Source: Amanita rubescens (Eukaryota > Basidiomycota > Agaricomycetes > Agaricales > Amanitaceae). From it: a stretch of DNA of 44,808 nucleotides. Under the pieces are notes generated by a model that did not search any database, was not told where the DNA came from, and was given only the letters and a program-made list of their open reading frames with translations. Both the position numbers and the translations under genes were made by a program. The DNA lies in the NCBI GenBank assembly GCA_015039365.1, contig WION01000431.1:1-44808 (forward strand). Direction: 5' to 3'. Of the stretch, positions 21,243 to 31,786 are shown in pieces (positions within the stretch are counted from its first letter, which is position 1; each line of letters begins with the position of its first letter).

Positions 21243-22753
21243 ACGTGTCTGTGAGGCATCCGCAAGCCATTCCTCCAAGTGGCAGCGTAAAAATAAAAAT
21301 AAAACAAGAACGAGCGCCTAAATTTGTGCGACAGGGGTTCACCTTGTTCGTCGGATCTTCGTTTTGGCGCAATTGACGGTTGGATTGATGACTTCTAGCT
21401 GTCTATGTCAACATAATCTGGATCTGGGATATTTGAATGAGGGTCTAGATTGCCAGGAATCTCACTACGTGTGCGCCGATCTTCGGCACCTACATCGCAT
21501 ATATTCACTTTACAAGCGACACGTGCAAGCACGACCGGAGCGAGCAACTCCGATGATACACGAGCATGGCCTATCCATGACCCGAACACATGTATCAAGG
21601 TTCGAGTTCCAGCCCTGTCTGTTCAGTTTAGTATAACAACCGAGTTGACGGGGATAGTTGTAGTTGGTGGCATGGACATTGAAGACATGCGACCCATTGC
21701 GCTCCTGTAGCAAATAACCGATCCGCCCCGCGCCTCCTTCCGAATACTGCAACACACTTTGAGGCACCTATGACATAGTGAGCGTCGCTGCCGCGCATGG
21801 CAAGTGCTAGCTCCAATTACAGTCGAACAATCCAGCCATTACTCCGGGCCTTCAGCTGTCAAGTATTCACATTGAATCGGAGACTTGCGCGGCGTATGCA
21901 ACCACCGTCATATGACAATCCCATGGCTGTGTGAAATGTAGCTTTTCGCTGAGGCTAAAAAGTATTGACAGACGTGAGATATGGGGAAATAAGCTGCTGT
22001 GATTGAAATGATTGGTGTGACCGCATCGGTGCGGTGAAAAAGTGGTTTTTTGCTCGAGCCCAACGTTTTGTAGAGCCGACGGACAGAGTTGACGTTCTCA
22101 AAGGTCGTAAGGATCCAAGCACAGTCTTGCTTCTGGAATCTGGACAATGCATCCTGCGCGGGTACTGCGGCAATTTTTTTCCCGCCAAACGCTGCTCCGA
22201 AAGTGCCCTCTTCCGGCGTAGCACACGTGACGACACTACAGTAGGCAAAGGGACTCGCGGGTAAACGCGAGAACAGACTTGTATTGGTTGATTTGAGAAT
22301 CGAAAGAGTCTTTTTTGGAGATTCTTCAAAGACTCGAGGTATCGGATGAAAACGGAAGGGATTATGTAAATCTAGGTCACTAACGTGATAAATGCTAGCC
22401 TGAGAAGGTCCAGTAAGTCCGAAAACCCGAAATGAGAATTTAGTGGGATACTTGTTGCAATAAGCTCTGTTGCATGAGATTCGACTGACAAGGTATATTT
22501 GTAGTTATCTGATGTGTCCCGAGTTAAGAGGTAAGAGACATGTCGCGTATTGCATGGATAGACATAGGCGTGAGACATTGAACGCCATTGATCCACATGA
22601 TCTCAGTGATGCTTCTTGATAAGCAATACGGGACGCAAATAGACTAGAAAGCGGTGAAGTGAAACCAATTACTTGGATGTGTGACCTTTACGCTGTCAAG
22701 CAGCCCCTACTTAACCCAAGCGACAGACGACCAGCAGCTTCTGTAGCGTCCAA
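21243..22753. other. Intergenic region
   Basis: Promoter of copy C at the left and presumably of the plus-strand gene starting at 22754 at the right. Open frames here are short, overlap on several frames and show no motif. No RNA gene or repeat was recognised. Confidence 0.35.
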
Positions 22754-25443
22754 ATGCTCTCGAGCTCACCAATGACGACTTCTAGGACGGATCTGCAGGT
22801 TCACACGGAAGCTTTCACTCGGATAGGAGAAACTCGGAATGTAGTATGGCAATATGATCAGGAGATGGACAAATTAGGCCCGCTGCTCTTCCCCGCATCG
22901 CAAGTCTCAGTGACCCCGGCTCCTCGCGTCCTCTGGATGCCTCCGAGTAACCCTCCTTACATGCCTATTCCGACCCACCAACAACCATTCACCAATACCT
23001 TCCGAAACACTCCGTACAGTCCTCCAGCCGCTGTCTCAAAAGTTGGTCCTGCAAAGTACAAGGCTCCGGCACACAAGCATGCCCACCATTTGCACTCCAT
23101 ACCTCCCAGAGAAAAGAGTACAAGGACGTTGATCATAGATCACATGCTATGGGTTCATGGTAAGCCTCCAATCGTCGAAATCTTGACTATGTATTCTACT
23201 ACTTCACCAAGGCAGAACAAGATTCGCCCAAGCGCGGGCAGAGCTCGGCATGACAGATCTCACAGGCGGTCCATCGTCTTCCAATTATAAACATCAGCAG
23301 AGACCGGAGAATTATGAAGAGGACGACGAGGTCGGAAGTGAAGGCGAGGACATGGGCAATCTTAAAGCAAGATTAGATCCTCCCAACCAGTACAGGGATG
23401 AGAACGAAAGAAGAGGCAAGCAAGACTTACCTCTAGCCCAGAGCCTTCGCCTACGGGCCGAAGGACTCGAGAAGGTCGTCACATCCATGCTGGACCAGCC
23501 CCCTCCGATTCACCCCGTCGTCGACGATGACATTGGAGATCAGCCACCGTCATCGCCAAAAATTAATCCGGCTAGCCTGCACGAGCCGCACAAGGTTACC
23601 CAACGGGGTACGCTTAAGGTTAGCGCTAGGGACCATCATCAATGACTTATTCGCTCGACAAATGCCACGCCCTCCGTACCGATTCACTCATCCGCCCCCA
23701 TCAAAATCGACCACCACCAACGACAAACCTCACTCTTCACCGGAATCGACCCTGCCCTCCTTATTGGAGCCCCTATCGACCGTTTCAGGCGCTAGGGCTC
23801 ACAGTGCACCCCAGGTCCCACCACCAATATCCCAGGTCTATCCTCAGGTTAGTACCCTTGTACGTTTCTCGATTTTCCTTATTGACGCGTCCTATCAGCG
23901 GAGAGTACGTCCAAACCCAACCCAACACACTAGATCACTATATCACGCCGGAGCCTCTTCACCAAGCGATGACTCCGCACAGGGGCTCCGTTGCCCACGA
24001 CATCTCCACACTCAATGCGAGATCTGCGTCGAAGCCAAACCCCCACCCGCGATCAACAGATCAGCAGCCGGCGCGACCGGCAACGTCGGCAGCACCAGCA
24101 GTACGCGGGGTCGGTCGAACTCTCTCGGCCAAAACGCTTCGTTCCGGAGCGGCTTGTCAGGCAACGGATGGAGAGGTGGTGCCAGTCCCAGCACGGGAAT
24201 CGTGAGTGGATGGCAAGACGGAACGGGGATCGGATCAGGATTATCAACGCCAGGCGTGAAGGGCTGCACTTTACGGAGGAAAGTGCGAGATTGGGATCTG
24301 ACGATGGCGGGAGCGGATGGTCACGAGCCGTGCGGGGCTGGGAATACCAACTTGTCGAGGTTGATTCCCCGATTTTTGAGGCTTTCGGCGCTGGTTGCTG
24401 TTGAGCTTGGTGGGGAGGCGAAAGATGAGGAAGAAGAGAGGGAGGCTAAAGCGGCGGATGCTGGTTCCGGTGCGGGGGTTGGGCAGCCGGTGAATGAAGG
24501 CACTCCCACGTCAGTTGATGGGACCAGTGATAATGGTACCGCGCAAGGGGTCAATCGGCTTATTGATATTGCGTTCAGGCCGACAAAAGAATGGTATTTG
24601 CTTTTGGCTGGGTTGTTGACGAGGGCTGTTTTGGAGGGTTATTTGACGGGCGGGTGGAAGGGACTTCGAGCAGCTGAGTGTCTGTTAACCGTGGGGCTTG
24701 GAATTGAGGACGGAACATCAGGCAGGGAGGGTGAGGATGAGCGGTTCCAAGAGTTTGATCCGGATGATTTACCGAGCTTGACGGATGCTGTCAAGTTGTT
24801 GTTCCCGTCCCTGAGGGATAACCTCGCTTCCAGAAGGAGCGTGGGGGAGGACGAGTATGAGGTGGAGATGTTTGATAGGTTGAGAAGGGTGAGTTTGATG
24901 ACCAGTTCTGACGTACTTGTTCTAATACTGAGAACGACCCTTTAGTTCTATGATGTACGGCAACATGCGCCCGACCTAACCACGCTCATGGAGGACCTCG
25001 CATGGCAATATCCGGCTGAGCCAATCGAAAGGGCAGCGCTCAGATTTTGCGAAGCGGTCGCGAAGTGGAGGGGCAAGCCTGAATTAGAGACTGTGCGTGT
25101 TTCTTATTTTCATGCAGGCATTAGCCTTATCATGGTTCTGGGGCTCATGCATCAGTATAAAAAGAAATCGGCTTCGAGCATGTCTATCGAGTCTCTTGTC
25201 CATTCGAATCCAACAAGTCCGACTATTCACCATCCAATGTCGACGCAGAACTCTATATCCGGCAACGTTACGTTTGCCATCCCAGCGCCTCGCCGCGCCA
25301 GGGTCAGACCGTCCATCAGCGTCTATTTCGCTCCGCAGGCTTGGCAAGAGAGCCCCCGGTCTTGGGTAAGACCTAAGCGTCCTCGTTCATTGAGCAGCGC
25401 TCGATTGCAAGAAAGCCCATCGAAGAGAATGCAGATGTCATAA
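22754..25443 (+). CDS. Conserved-looking large protein of unknown function
   Basis: I recognise its segments only as resembling uncharacterised basidiomycete proteins. Six exons (22754-23159, 23212-23548, 23595-23847, 23899-24888, 24946-25092, 25156-25443) give 806 aa. The second intron (46 nt, GTCATC donor, CACAAG acceptor) has a weak donor. It is needed to pass from the DDDIGDQPP frame to LPNGVRLRLALGTIINDLF. Features are a Pro-rich N-terminus, WVHGRTRFAQARAELGMTD, an acidic stretch, and LRLRAEGLEKVVTSMLDQPP. A Cys/His motif C-P-R-H-L-H-T-Q-C-E-I-C could bind metal. An Ala/Glu-rich helical region with FRPTKEWYLLLAGLLTRAVL follows, then MEDLAWQYPAEPIERAALRF and a basic C-terminus (RPKRPRSLSSARLQ). 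There is no signal peptide. A nuclear or cytosolic location is likely but unproven. Confidence 0.75.
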
Positions 25444-25542
25444 GTGTCGAAATCCGACTTTTTATTCTTATTTGGGGGGGTGTCTGTGTACTTTTCAAGC
25501 TTTTGGGCTGCTAAAGGTCTGATATTGTACCTTCGTTGTATC

Positions 25543-25557
25543 TTTTTTTTTTTTTTG
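25543..25557 (+). other. Poly-T tract
   Basis: A run of about 15 T (TCTTTTTTTTTTTTTTT then GTATTTG) lies between two plus-strand genes, about 100 bases after the stop of the 806-aa gene. It may be part of the transcription termination or promoter region; such tracts are prone to length errors. Confidence 0.4.
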
Positions 25558-25648
25558 TATTTGTGCTAGTTGGACGTAATCATCGATGTATCATTGCAAA
25601 CGACGATGGATGGCCAAAAATAGCATTCACGCGAAAAACTGTACCACC

Positions 25649-26548
25649 ATGATCTCCTTTAGCGTCACCCCATTCACAGACCTGCCCGCCCACCGTATTA
25701 TTCGCTCCTACTTCACTAAAGAAAGGCATAATGAAGAGCAGACTACTGTGGACTCTGAGCTCTCTCATCTCTGGAGCGAGGAAAGACGATACGAAGAAAA
25801 CCGATTTGCGATGATCATGACTGAACTTAACGCCATGGCCAAAGAACTCGGCGTCGTTGTTTCTGGTACCCCAGACTTGGAGTCTATAGCTACAGCAGAA
25901 TCCTCAACTGACTGCTCCACTCTGTCAACAACGCCAGAGGCCGAGAGCAGATACCTGGCTTTACCCGACGGACTTTTCGTTGCTCCATCAGAGGCATACG
26001 CATACATGGACTCGGACACTTGGTACTTACTCGAGAAGGCTAGAGAGGAACAACGCCAAGAACGGTGGTTAAATCGCATGGACATCAAAGTGCAGACGTT
26101 ACTTCAAGAGGCTCGTGATGTACTTGGAACTCCTACGGTCCCTTCCAGTACGTCAGAAAGCCTTCAAGGTCTCTGTTCGGATATCGCCAACGAGGACGAT
26201 GCAAGTTATAGCGTCCCCTTCGACGTGATCTCCCTATATATGCGCGACGAATCTTCTTCCTTCACCTCTGATGGGTCCACTCTTCTCGAAGGCAATACTA
26301 GTTTTGACCATGATTCGATTATCACTGGTTCAAACTCTGACGGAGACTGGCTCGTGGGCGACACTTCGACGGATACTAGTGACACGTCATTCTCGTCGGA
26401 TCAATACGTGGCAACGGACAAGCCAGGTCAATCTCAGGAATGCATATATGAGCCGAAGAAGCAGCTCGACCCTGTGCTGGAGAGGCCCACTATACAATGC
26501 CATTCAATTCAATGGTCTCCTTTCACGAATGAAGTACTTCTTCCATGA
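25649..26548 (+). CDS. Acidic Ser/Thr/Asp-rich protein of unknown function
   Basis: Single open frame of 299 aa from ATG 25649 (context ACCACCATGA). An in-frame ATG at 25586 would add 21 residues of poor context. The family is not recognised. The N-terminal part is helical and charged (TVDSELSHLWSEERRYEENR, KAREEQRQERWLNRMDIKVQ) and may form a coiled coil. The C-terminal half is low-complexity and acidic (SFTSDGSTLLEGNTSFDHDS, GDTSTDTSDTSFSSDQY). There are no TM segments or signal peptide. It lies 105 bases after the poly-T tract and about 200 bases from the convergent BCS1-like gene. Lack of introns is unusual for this window, but the unbroken frame of this length supports a real gene. Confidence 0.65.
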   Translation: MISFSVTPFTDLPAHRIIRSYFTKERHNEEQTTVDSELSHLWSEERRYEENRFAMIMTELNAMAKELGVVVSGTPDLESIATAESSTDCSTLSTTPEAESRYLALPDGLFVAPSEAYAYMDSDTWYLLEKAREEQRQERWLNRMDIKVQTLLQEARDVLGTPTVPSSTSESLQGLCSDIANEDDASYSVPFDVISLYMRDESSSFTSDGSTLLEGNTSFDHDSIITGSNSDGDWLVGDTSTDTSDTSFSSDQYVATDKPGQSQECIYEPKKQLDPVLERPTIQCHSIQWSPFTNEVLLP

Positions 26549-26762
26549 TCTACTCGACACATCAAGCTATACTCTATCAAAGTCTACGTCGGTCGGCTCT
26601 ACTTCACCCTATTAGTTACGTTTCGTCTCCATGATGTATTGACATAACCAAGACGTCCATAATGACAAAATACTATGATACAGCTACACAACTACTACGC
26701 AACGGATGACACACTTCCCAGGGCAATAAAGGTGTTCGACGTGGTTACCACTACACCTATAT

Positions 26763-28764
26763 TCACATTGGAACGCCAAAACCACGGGAAGGGCCATAAG
26801 GCGACCTCGACTCTTGAAGGCGCTGCGCTCGTTCTTTAGCTTTCTCCCTTTCCTTCTTCTCAACTTCTTTCCGTCTCTCGCGTTCAGCTCTCTCACATTC
26901 GATCCACTCTTGCAAGTCCTTCACTGCACCTTCTGGATCTTTCTTATGTGATAAAAGGTATCCTTGGATTTCAGCCGTTGTGAACTCATATTCTGGGAGT
27001 TGTTCTGCGAAGGCTTCACTGCGGTCTTGAAGTATCTGATCTTTCTCATCAGAGGTGGCGTACTTGGGCGGATAAAACCGATTGAAAAGAGCACGAGCTT
27101 GAGACTTTGTTGCCAGCTTGTATTCAATCTTTTTATCAACCCGTCCAGGCCTTATGAGCGCCGCGTCAAGCCGATCCACATAGTTGGTCTGATTCGAAGT
27201 TAGAAAAACGTTGTAAGAAAATATGTATCACTTACGGTGGCAAACACGATCTTTCCATCTTCACTCCCTACACCGTCTATAACATTCAGTAATCCTGACA
27301 TTGTCACTTGCACGATATTTCTTCTACGATTCCCATTGAAAACGTTTACTGGAGGAAACTCGTCTTCCTCTTCACGGGATGGGAAGGCGCAGTCGATGTC
27401 CTCGAGAAGGAGTATTGAATTCTTGGGAAGTGCAGAAACGCATCTCTCTAAAGAAGCGTCATCGAGGCTACATCTGTCGTTAAAAGTTTACTCATTGAAA
27501 TGATGTTAGAACTTACGTTCCGGATGAGAGCGACAACGCATATATCTCAAGGCCAAATTCTCCCGCCTAGTTAAAGTTACAGTCAGCGCAGCACAACCAG
27601 GACGAACTTTGGACATACCAGAGCATATATCGTCGAAGCTTAACAAAACGAATCAATAATGAACATAGATAGGTCAAAATGAACGCACTTTTTCCTGTCC
27701 CTGGCGGACCATACAGAAGGTAACCTCGCCTGTACGGAATGCCTGCTTGTCTATACCAATCTTCCGTACACATAAAGTCCTTGATGTCCTCAGCAAGTGA
27801 TTCCAGGATTCCTTCTGGTAGCACAATAGAAGCAAGCGGTCGCCTGTTCTTCCGTTTTACATTACTCCACAGGGGACCTGCATGCTGAGCCGAAAAGTAT
27901 CAGTAACAATACCCCGTATATTTCTAGATGGTACTGACCTGGTCGTTCAAATGGACAACAACGTGTGGCCGTCTTCCTTCGAGATATAGTTGGTGAGCTT
28001 CGTCAACAAGATCTGAAAGTACATCCAGTTTCAAGGAGTATACGCTATTATAAGTCAGCGAGCCATATTTAACTGATAAAAAGTTGAACATACGAGAGAG
28101 TGACTGAGCTACGACTGACATTCACTGGCCCACCAAAAGGAGATGGCTGAGGTTGTGAGGATGGACCGTTTCGTTGCACCTCGATCCAATATCCCCTCCA
28201 TCTGAAAAGGTGGGGTTGGTTATATTTCGGTACATATTCCGCACTGCCACCCTCTGCCGATAACGATACACCCCCTCTTAGCTGAGAACTCTTGGAAGAG
28301 ACAGAAAAATCCTTGGAACGGCGCCAAACGTCTTTTGAGGTCTGGAAAGTTGTCAGTGAATTAAGAACCAAGACCAAAAATTTCTCACAAGAAAGTTGAT
28401 GATCCATTCGTGCGATGGGTCTCCTTCGTAGAATTCTGCCGTAACGTAATATCCTGTTCTCTTAAATTAGCCTAACAGAAACCAAGATGGGAAAAGATTT
28501 ACACTCACGGACTTTGAACCGATCCATGGCCCACCGGCATAGCTGACGCCCAGTTTCAAATATGCTTCCTAAGAGGAAGAGCCAGGCAGCACCGAATATG
28601 CTCGCATTTGGACCGGAGAGCAATGACGCGAAGGCTGACAAGCCCAGTATGTTTGCAAATTGGTCTAAAAAGCCGCCATAACTGCTGCTATGAGGCATCC
28701 CGTTGTTTAAAGGAGGGCCTAGTGGTTGAAATGGAATAGGGGGTGAGAACGAGCGGGATACCAT
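26763..28764 (-). CDS. bcs1: BCS1-like mitochondrial AAA ATPase
   Basis: AAA-family ATPase of the BCS1 type. BCS1 in yeast translocates the folded Rieske Fe-S protein across the inner mitochondrial membrane for complex III assembly. Nine exons give about 555 aa. A single N-terminal TM ([18 protein letters not shown], about residues 53-70) is followed by the BCS1_N region ([31 protein letters not shown]) and the AAA domain. Walker A GPPGTGKT is split by an intron after the K codon. Walker B is [11 protein letters not shown], sensor 1 FATTN, and the arginine-finger region [14 protein letters not shown]. The family hallmark [14 protein letters not shown] lies near the end. The C-terminus is a charged helix ([16 protein letters not shown]). 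All motifs are intact. Agaricomycetes often carry several BCS1-like paralogues, so it may be one of these rather than the single BCS1 orthologue. Confidence 0.9.
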
Positions 28765-29107
28765 GAGGAATCGTACTCAGGAAGCGGTACGATGTGTGGT
28801 AGTGGCTTTATCAATCCTCATGGTTGTCGTAAGTGACTCACGGTGACATGGGCTCACACGGGAATCTGGGTGACTCGGTCATTGCCGACTCAGTACGGAA
28901 CCGAAGGTAGTTGCATCGTACGTGTAACGATGAATCGTGGTTGAAGCCCGGGCCAGCGTGATTAATGGCACTAATCAGACCCAGTCATCCTTCAAGCTTC
29001 AAGCGCAATGAGTAGATGGGCTCAATTGAATTGAATTGGTGATTCCCAGATGGCGCGGCCCTGCCCGCAGCAGAAATATCAAGCAAAAGAATTCACTTGT
29101 AGCCAAA
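28765..29107. other. Short intergenic region
   Basis: Upstream DNA of the BCS1-like gene and 3' flank of the first mannosyltransferase gene. No other feature was seen, apart from a small TTGAATTGAATTG repeat near 29025. Confidence 0.4.
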
Positions 29108-30915
29108 TCACATGAAAAGTCTTTCATATCTACTCAAGCACGACCATGCTTCATAATCTACATGTTATAAGTTGGCGAATTCTGGGAAATTTCTGAGCGA
29201 CCCACCAGCAGTGTCATTGGGATCGCAGTGACATCTGCCCTTCTGGTGAACATCGCCCTGCGGGCAGTGCTGAATTGGAAAGTGCCTGTAGCCAATATCA
29301 TTAAAGAAATGCTATGAAAATGAGTTATTATTCGTGTTGAAACAATCGCATACACACAATCTGATCTTTCCGTGCAAATAAAGCTGCTCCTATCGAATGA
29401 ACGGGTGCATCTCCCCATCTCTGAAGTAGTATCCGTAAGCTCATTTTCAATACCTTTAGATGTGGAGTTATACCTCGTAGTAGAATCCACCCTTCTTATC
29501 TAAGAAGTCAAAAAACCTCGAATAAGTCTCGCTTCTCCAGAGTTCAAGGTCCCCGATTTCAAAGTTACTCCAAACTATACATGAATCGGCAAGTAATGAA
29601 TGTGCCTGCAGAAAACACGTACAATGACATTGATTGTATGTTGTCCCATTGTCGTCCGATATGAAATTCATTGCGTTGTCGGTAGGTATCAATTCGGGAT
29701 TGGCATCCAAGAACTCTATTGTTGCTTTAGTAAATGCATCAATCGACAAAACTTTCTCACCTTTAACGGTATTCCATAAAGTCGGTATTGTATTTATGAA
29801 TTCGTAAAATGAGATAGTGAAACCTGCAAACCGGAAGGTTGAATCGAGGACCGTTAAGGTTTAGAGATGAATAGCGAACCATAAACCTTGTTATTGTCTT
29901 GCATAAACAGGAATGGATCATAGTCAATATCGCAAAAGAAGTCAACGTTAGGTCTAAAACACGGGGTTACTGATAACAGTAGATTGACCCTTAGCATCAC
30001 CTACTCAAATCTATTCGGAACTCGTTTCAAGTTCAGCTCTCAAGGATTCTCGAATACTTACCTCCAGTAGTATCTATACGGTTTTAGGAGTTCATGACGA
30101 TAGAAGAACTGATATTGCTGTTAGTGACGCGTTAGTCAAGGTTGGAAATCAAACCTACACCAGAGTTGAAGCGACACATGTTGCGATAACTAATCAAATT
30201 TAGCATTCGGGCTTTGGTCATCATAATTCGCTCACGATATGGAGCCTATCTATCACGTCAACTTGGAAAAAGAGACTTATACAAGTATTTACCTCCATAC
30301 ATAACGTTTTTCGAGGCCATTTCATCTCGTGCAGCGGATGCTTTATCTTCATCTATCCACGGTGGTTGATTCCAGTGATCGGAAGGAATGAGGCCAAACT
30401 GGACGGGTGCATCCGTAAGTCCGGATATCACACTGTCATACAATACATCAGCCACTTCCCCATTAACTTTTGGGGCATCAGACCGCTAACGTTCGGAACT
30501 CATCATTGAATAGCTCGTCGTTTAGGAATACATAGGGATATCCAAACTTCTTATTGAATCTATCTTCTAGTTGCTTCATACTGCTCACGACACCCTCCAG
30601 GTCGCTATTTCGCGCTGCAAGATACTCGTAAGCCATCACATAGCATGGAGAATCCACCCTCACTGAGTATGAATATCACCGCGTTGGCCTTGCGTGGTGC
30701 TTGGCTGTCCACCGCACAGAAGTCATCGCGAGTGAGTCCGGAATCAGGTTTCTTGCATTGGTCTTCGCGAAGCAAAAGCTCTGCTTGTGCGCGTCTTCCA
30801 TGCGTTATGTCCAAAAAAAGTAGCGAAGTGAACTGCACCAACGGTCAGCAAATCAATGAGTAAGAGCAAAAGGACGGACAAGGATAACCGGGAGCAATAC
30901 TCGAATACGACCCAT
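29108..30915 (-). CDS. KRE2/MNT1-type alpha-1,2-mannosyltransferase (GT15), copy 1
   Basis: Golgi type II glycosyltransferase that adds alpha-1,2-mannose from GDP-mannose to O- and N-linked glycans. The model has 15 exons, very intron-dense. A hydrophobic N-terminus (MGRIRVLLPVIL) acts as a short anchor. Then come TRNSDLEGVVSSMKQLEDRF, FGYPYVFLNDELF, QFGLIPSDHWNQPPWIDEDK, YGGSISYRNMCRFNSGFF, LLKPYRYYWRFEPNVDFFCD (metal/donor-site region), YDPFLFMQDNNKVYGFTIS, IPTLWNTVKEFLDANPEL, CHFWSNFEIGDLELWRSETY, FDFLDKKGGFYYERWGDAPV, HSIGAALFARKDQIHFFNDI, and the Cys-rich end (HCPQGDVHQKGRCHCD, WSCLSRYE). A 10-nt exon (30236-30245) and a 6-nt exon (30005-30010) are required to keep the family sequence. 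All lie at the same places in copy 2. The active-site regions look intact. Confidence 0.9.
30005..30010 (-). other. Six-nucleotide exon in mannosyltransferase copy 1
   Basis: ATTTGA sits between an acceptor (GAATAG) and a donor (GTAGGT). With flanking split codons it encodes R-F-E, giving WRFEPNVDFF, which matches the conserved W-R-x-E-P of the KRE2 family. The identical exon occurs in copy 2 at 32689-32694. Confidence 0.75.
30236..30245 (-). other. Ten-nucleotide exon in mannosyltransferase copy 1
   Basis: GCTCCATATC completes G-S-I-S between YG and YRNMC, giving the conserved YGGSISYRNMCRFNSG. Acceptor GATAGATAG, donor GTGAGC. The counterpart in copy 2 is 32914-32923. Confidence 0.75.
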
Positions 30916-31421
30916 ATGGCTCTCTCTTGTACGCGCCTACGACCCGTAGGACTCAGGCTTGAAGCTTGAAGCCTCATGGGATAGGCGAGGCAAGCCTGCT
31001 GGGGGGACGGAGTCCACGTGGCCGGGCCATTGGGCTTTCCCAATTCCCATTGCTTTCCGGAAATCCGAACCTATACGGACTATCAGTGTCGGGAGCCCAT
31101 TAACTGCAACGTTTGAAAAGTCGAACCTCCTTCAATCCGTTAGTTTGACCGTACACTCCGCTTCTTTCACACGCAGGTCCTTTCAAAGTAGGACCTCTGA
31201 AACTTGTTTGAGGCCCCAGTATCGATGCTGAAGTTCTGAACGTATAAGATGCCTGGCGAACCATATGACCAAGTCATTGAAGGAGATAAACAAAGGATTC
31301 CACGCTATCTCTAATCTACACCAACACCCGTTGTCAAGGTCGTTATCAACGTCAACCTTTCGTGTTATGTAATTTTGGTAAGGAATTGAATTGCTGCGAC
31401 GTGTTTGGGGTGCAGCCAGAT
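30916..31421. other. Upstream region of mannosyltransferase copy 1
   Basis: Contains blocks shared with the DNA upstream of copy 2, such as CTTCAATCC(G/A)TTA near 31129 and 33833, so promoter DNA was duplicated with the gene. No separate gene was seen. Confidence 0.45.
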
Positions 31422-31585
31422 ACTAAGTGGTGAGAGCGGCCGATCTCCACGGTTTTGTCGGCAGGCCTAGCGAGCACACTAAGTGATGAGAGTCGATCTG
31501 TCGACGTTAACATGGACAGGGACTAGCGAGCATATAGGCTAAAGCGGTGACAGTTGACCTCCACGATGTCAGCCCCAGAAGCATC
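31422..31585. repeat. Three imperfect tandem repeats of 56-59 bp
   Basis: Units begin at about 31422, 31478 and 31537. The first two share ACTAAGTG.TGAGAG..., a GTCG.C block and CTAGCGAGCA. The third has CTAAAGCGGTGA and GACCTCCACGAT, resembling GATCTCCACGGT in unit 1. They lie in the spacer between the two tandem mannosyltransferase genes. There is no coding potential. Confidence 0.55.
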
Positions 31586-31786
31586 CCTGACAATTTAAAA
31601 GATCCCCTGACGCATTGCAATAGCCGGTGTCAGCTCGTTCAAGCAGACAGCGGATAGGGAGATGCGCGCTATCTTTAGGAACGCAATCAATTTGTATTAG
31701 GAATATGGCAGATGTGAAGCGGAGAGCCGCACGTTGTACAGCCGCCAGGAGAAAGACAGTAGATATTGAATTCACTCGTAACCAAA

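Noticed and set aside
21598..21612. GGTTCGAGTTCC as a tRNA B box
   Set aside because: No matching A box or foldable cloverleaf was found upstream at the right distance.
23549..23594. Frameshift in the 806-aa gene between HEPHK and LPNGV
   Set aside because: A 46-nt GT-AG intron at 23549-23594 restores the frame and fits the local intron size, so no lesion needs to be assumed.
30478..31786. Possible stop codons in the mannosyltransferase frames after EEFR/DEFR
   Set aside because: In both copies a 54-58 nt intron ending TATGACAG joins FR to T-V-I-S in frame, so the genes are intact.
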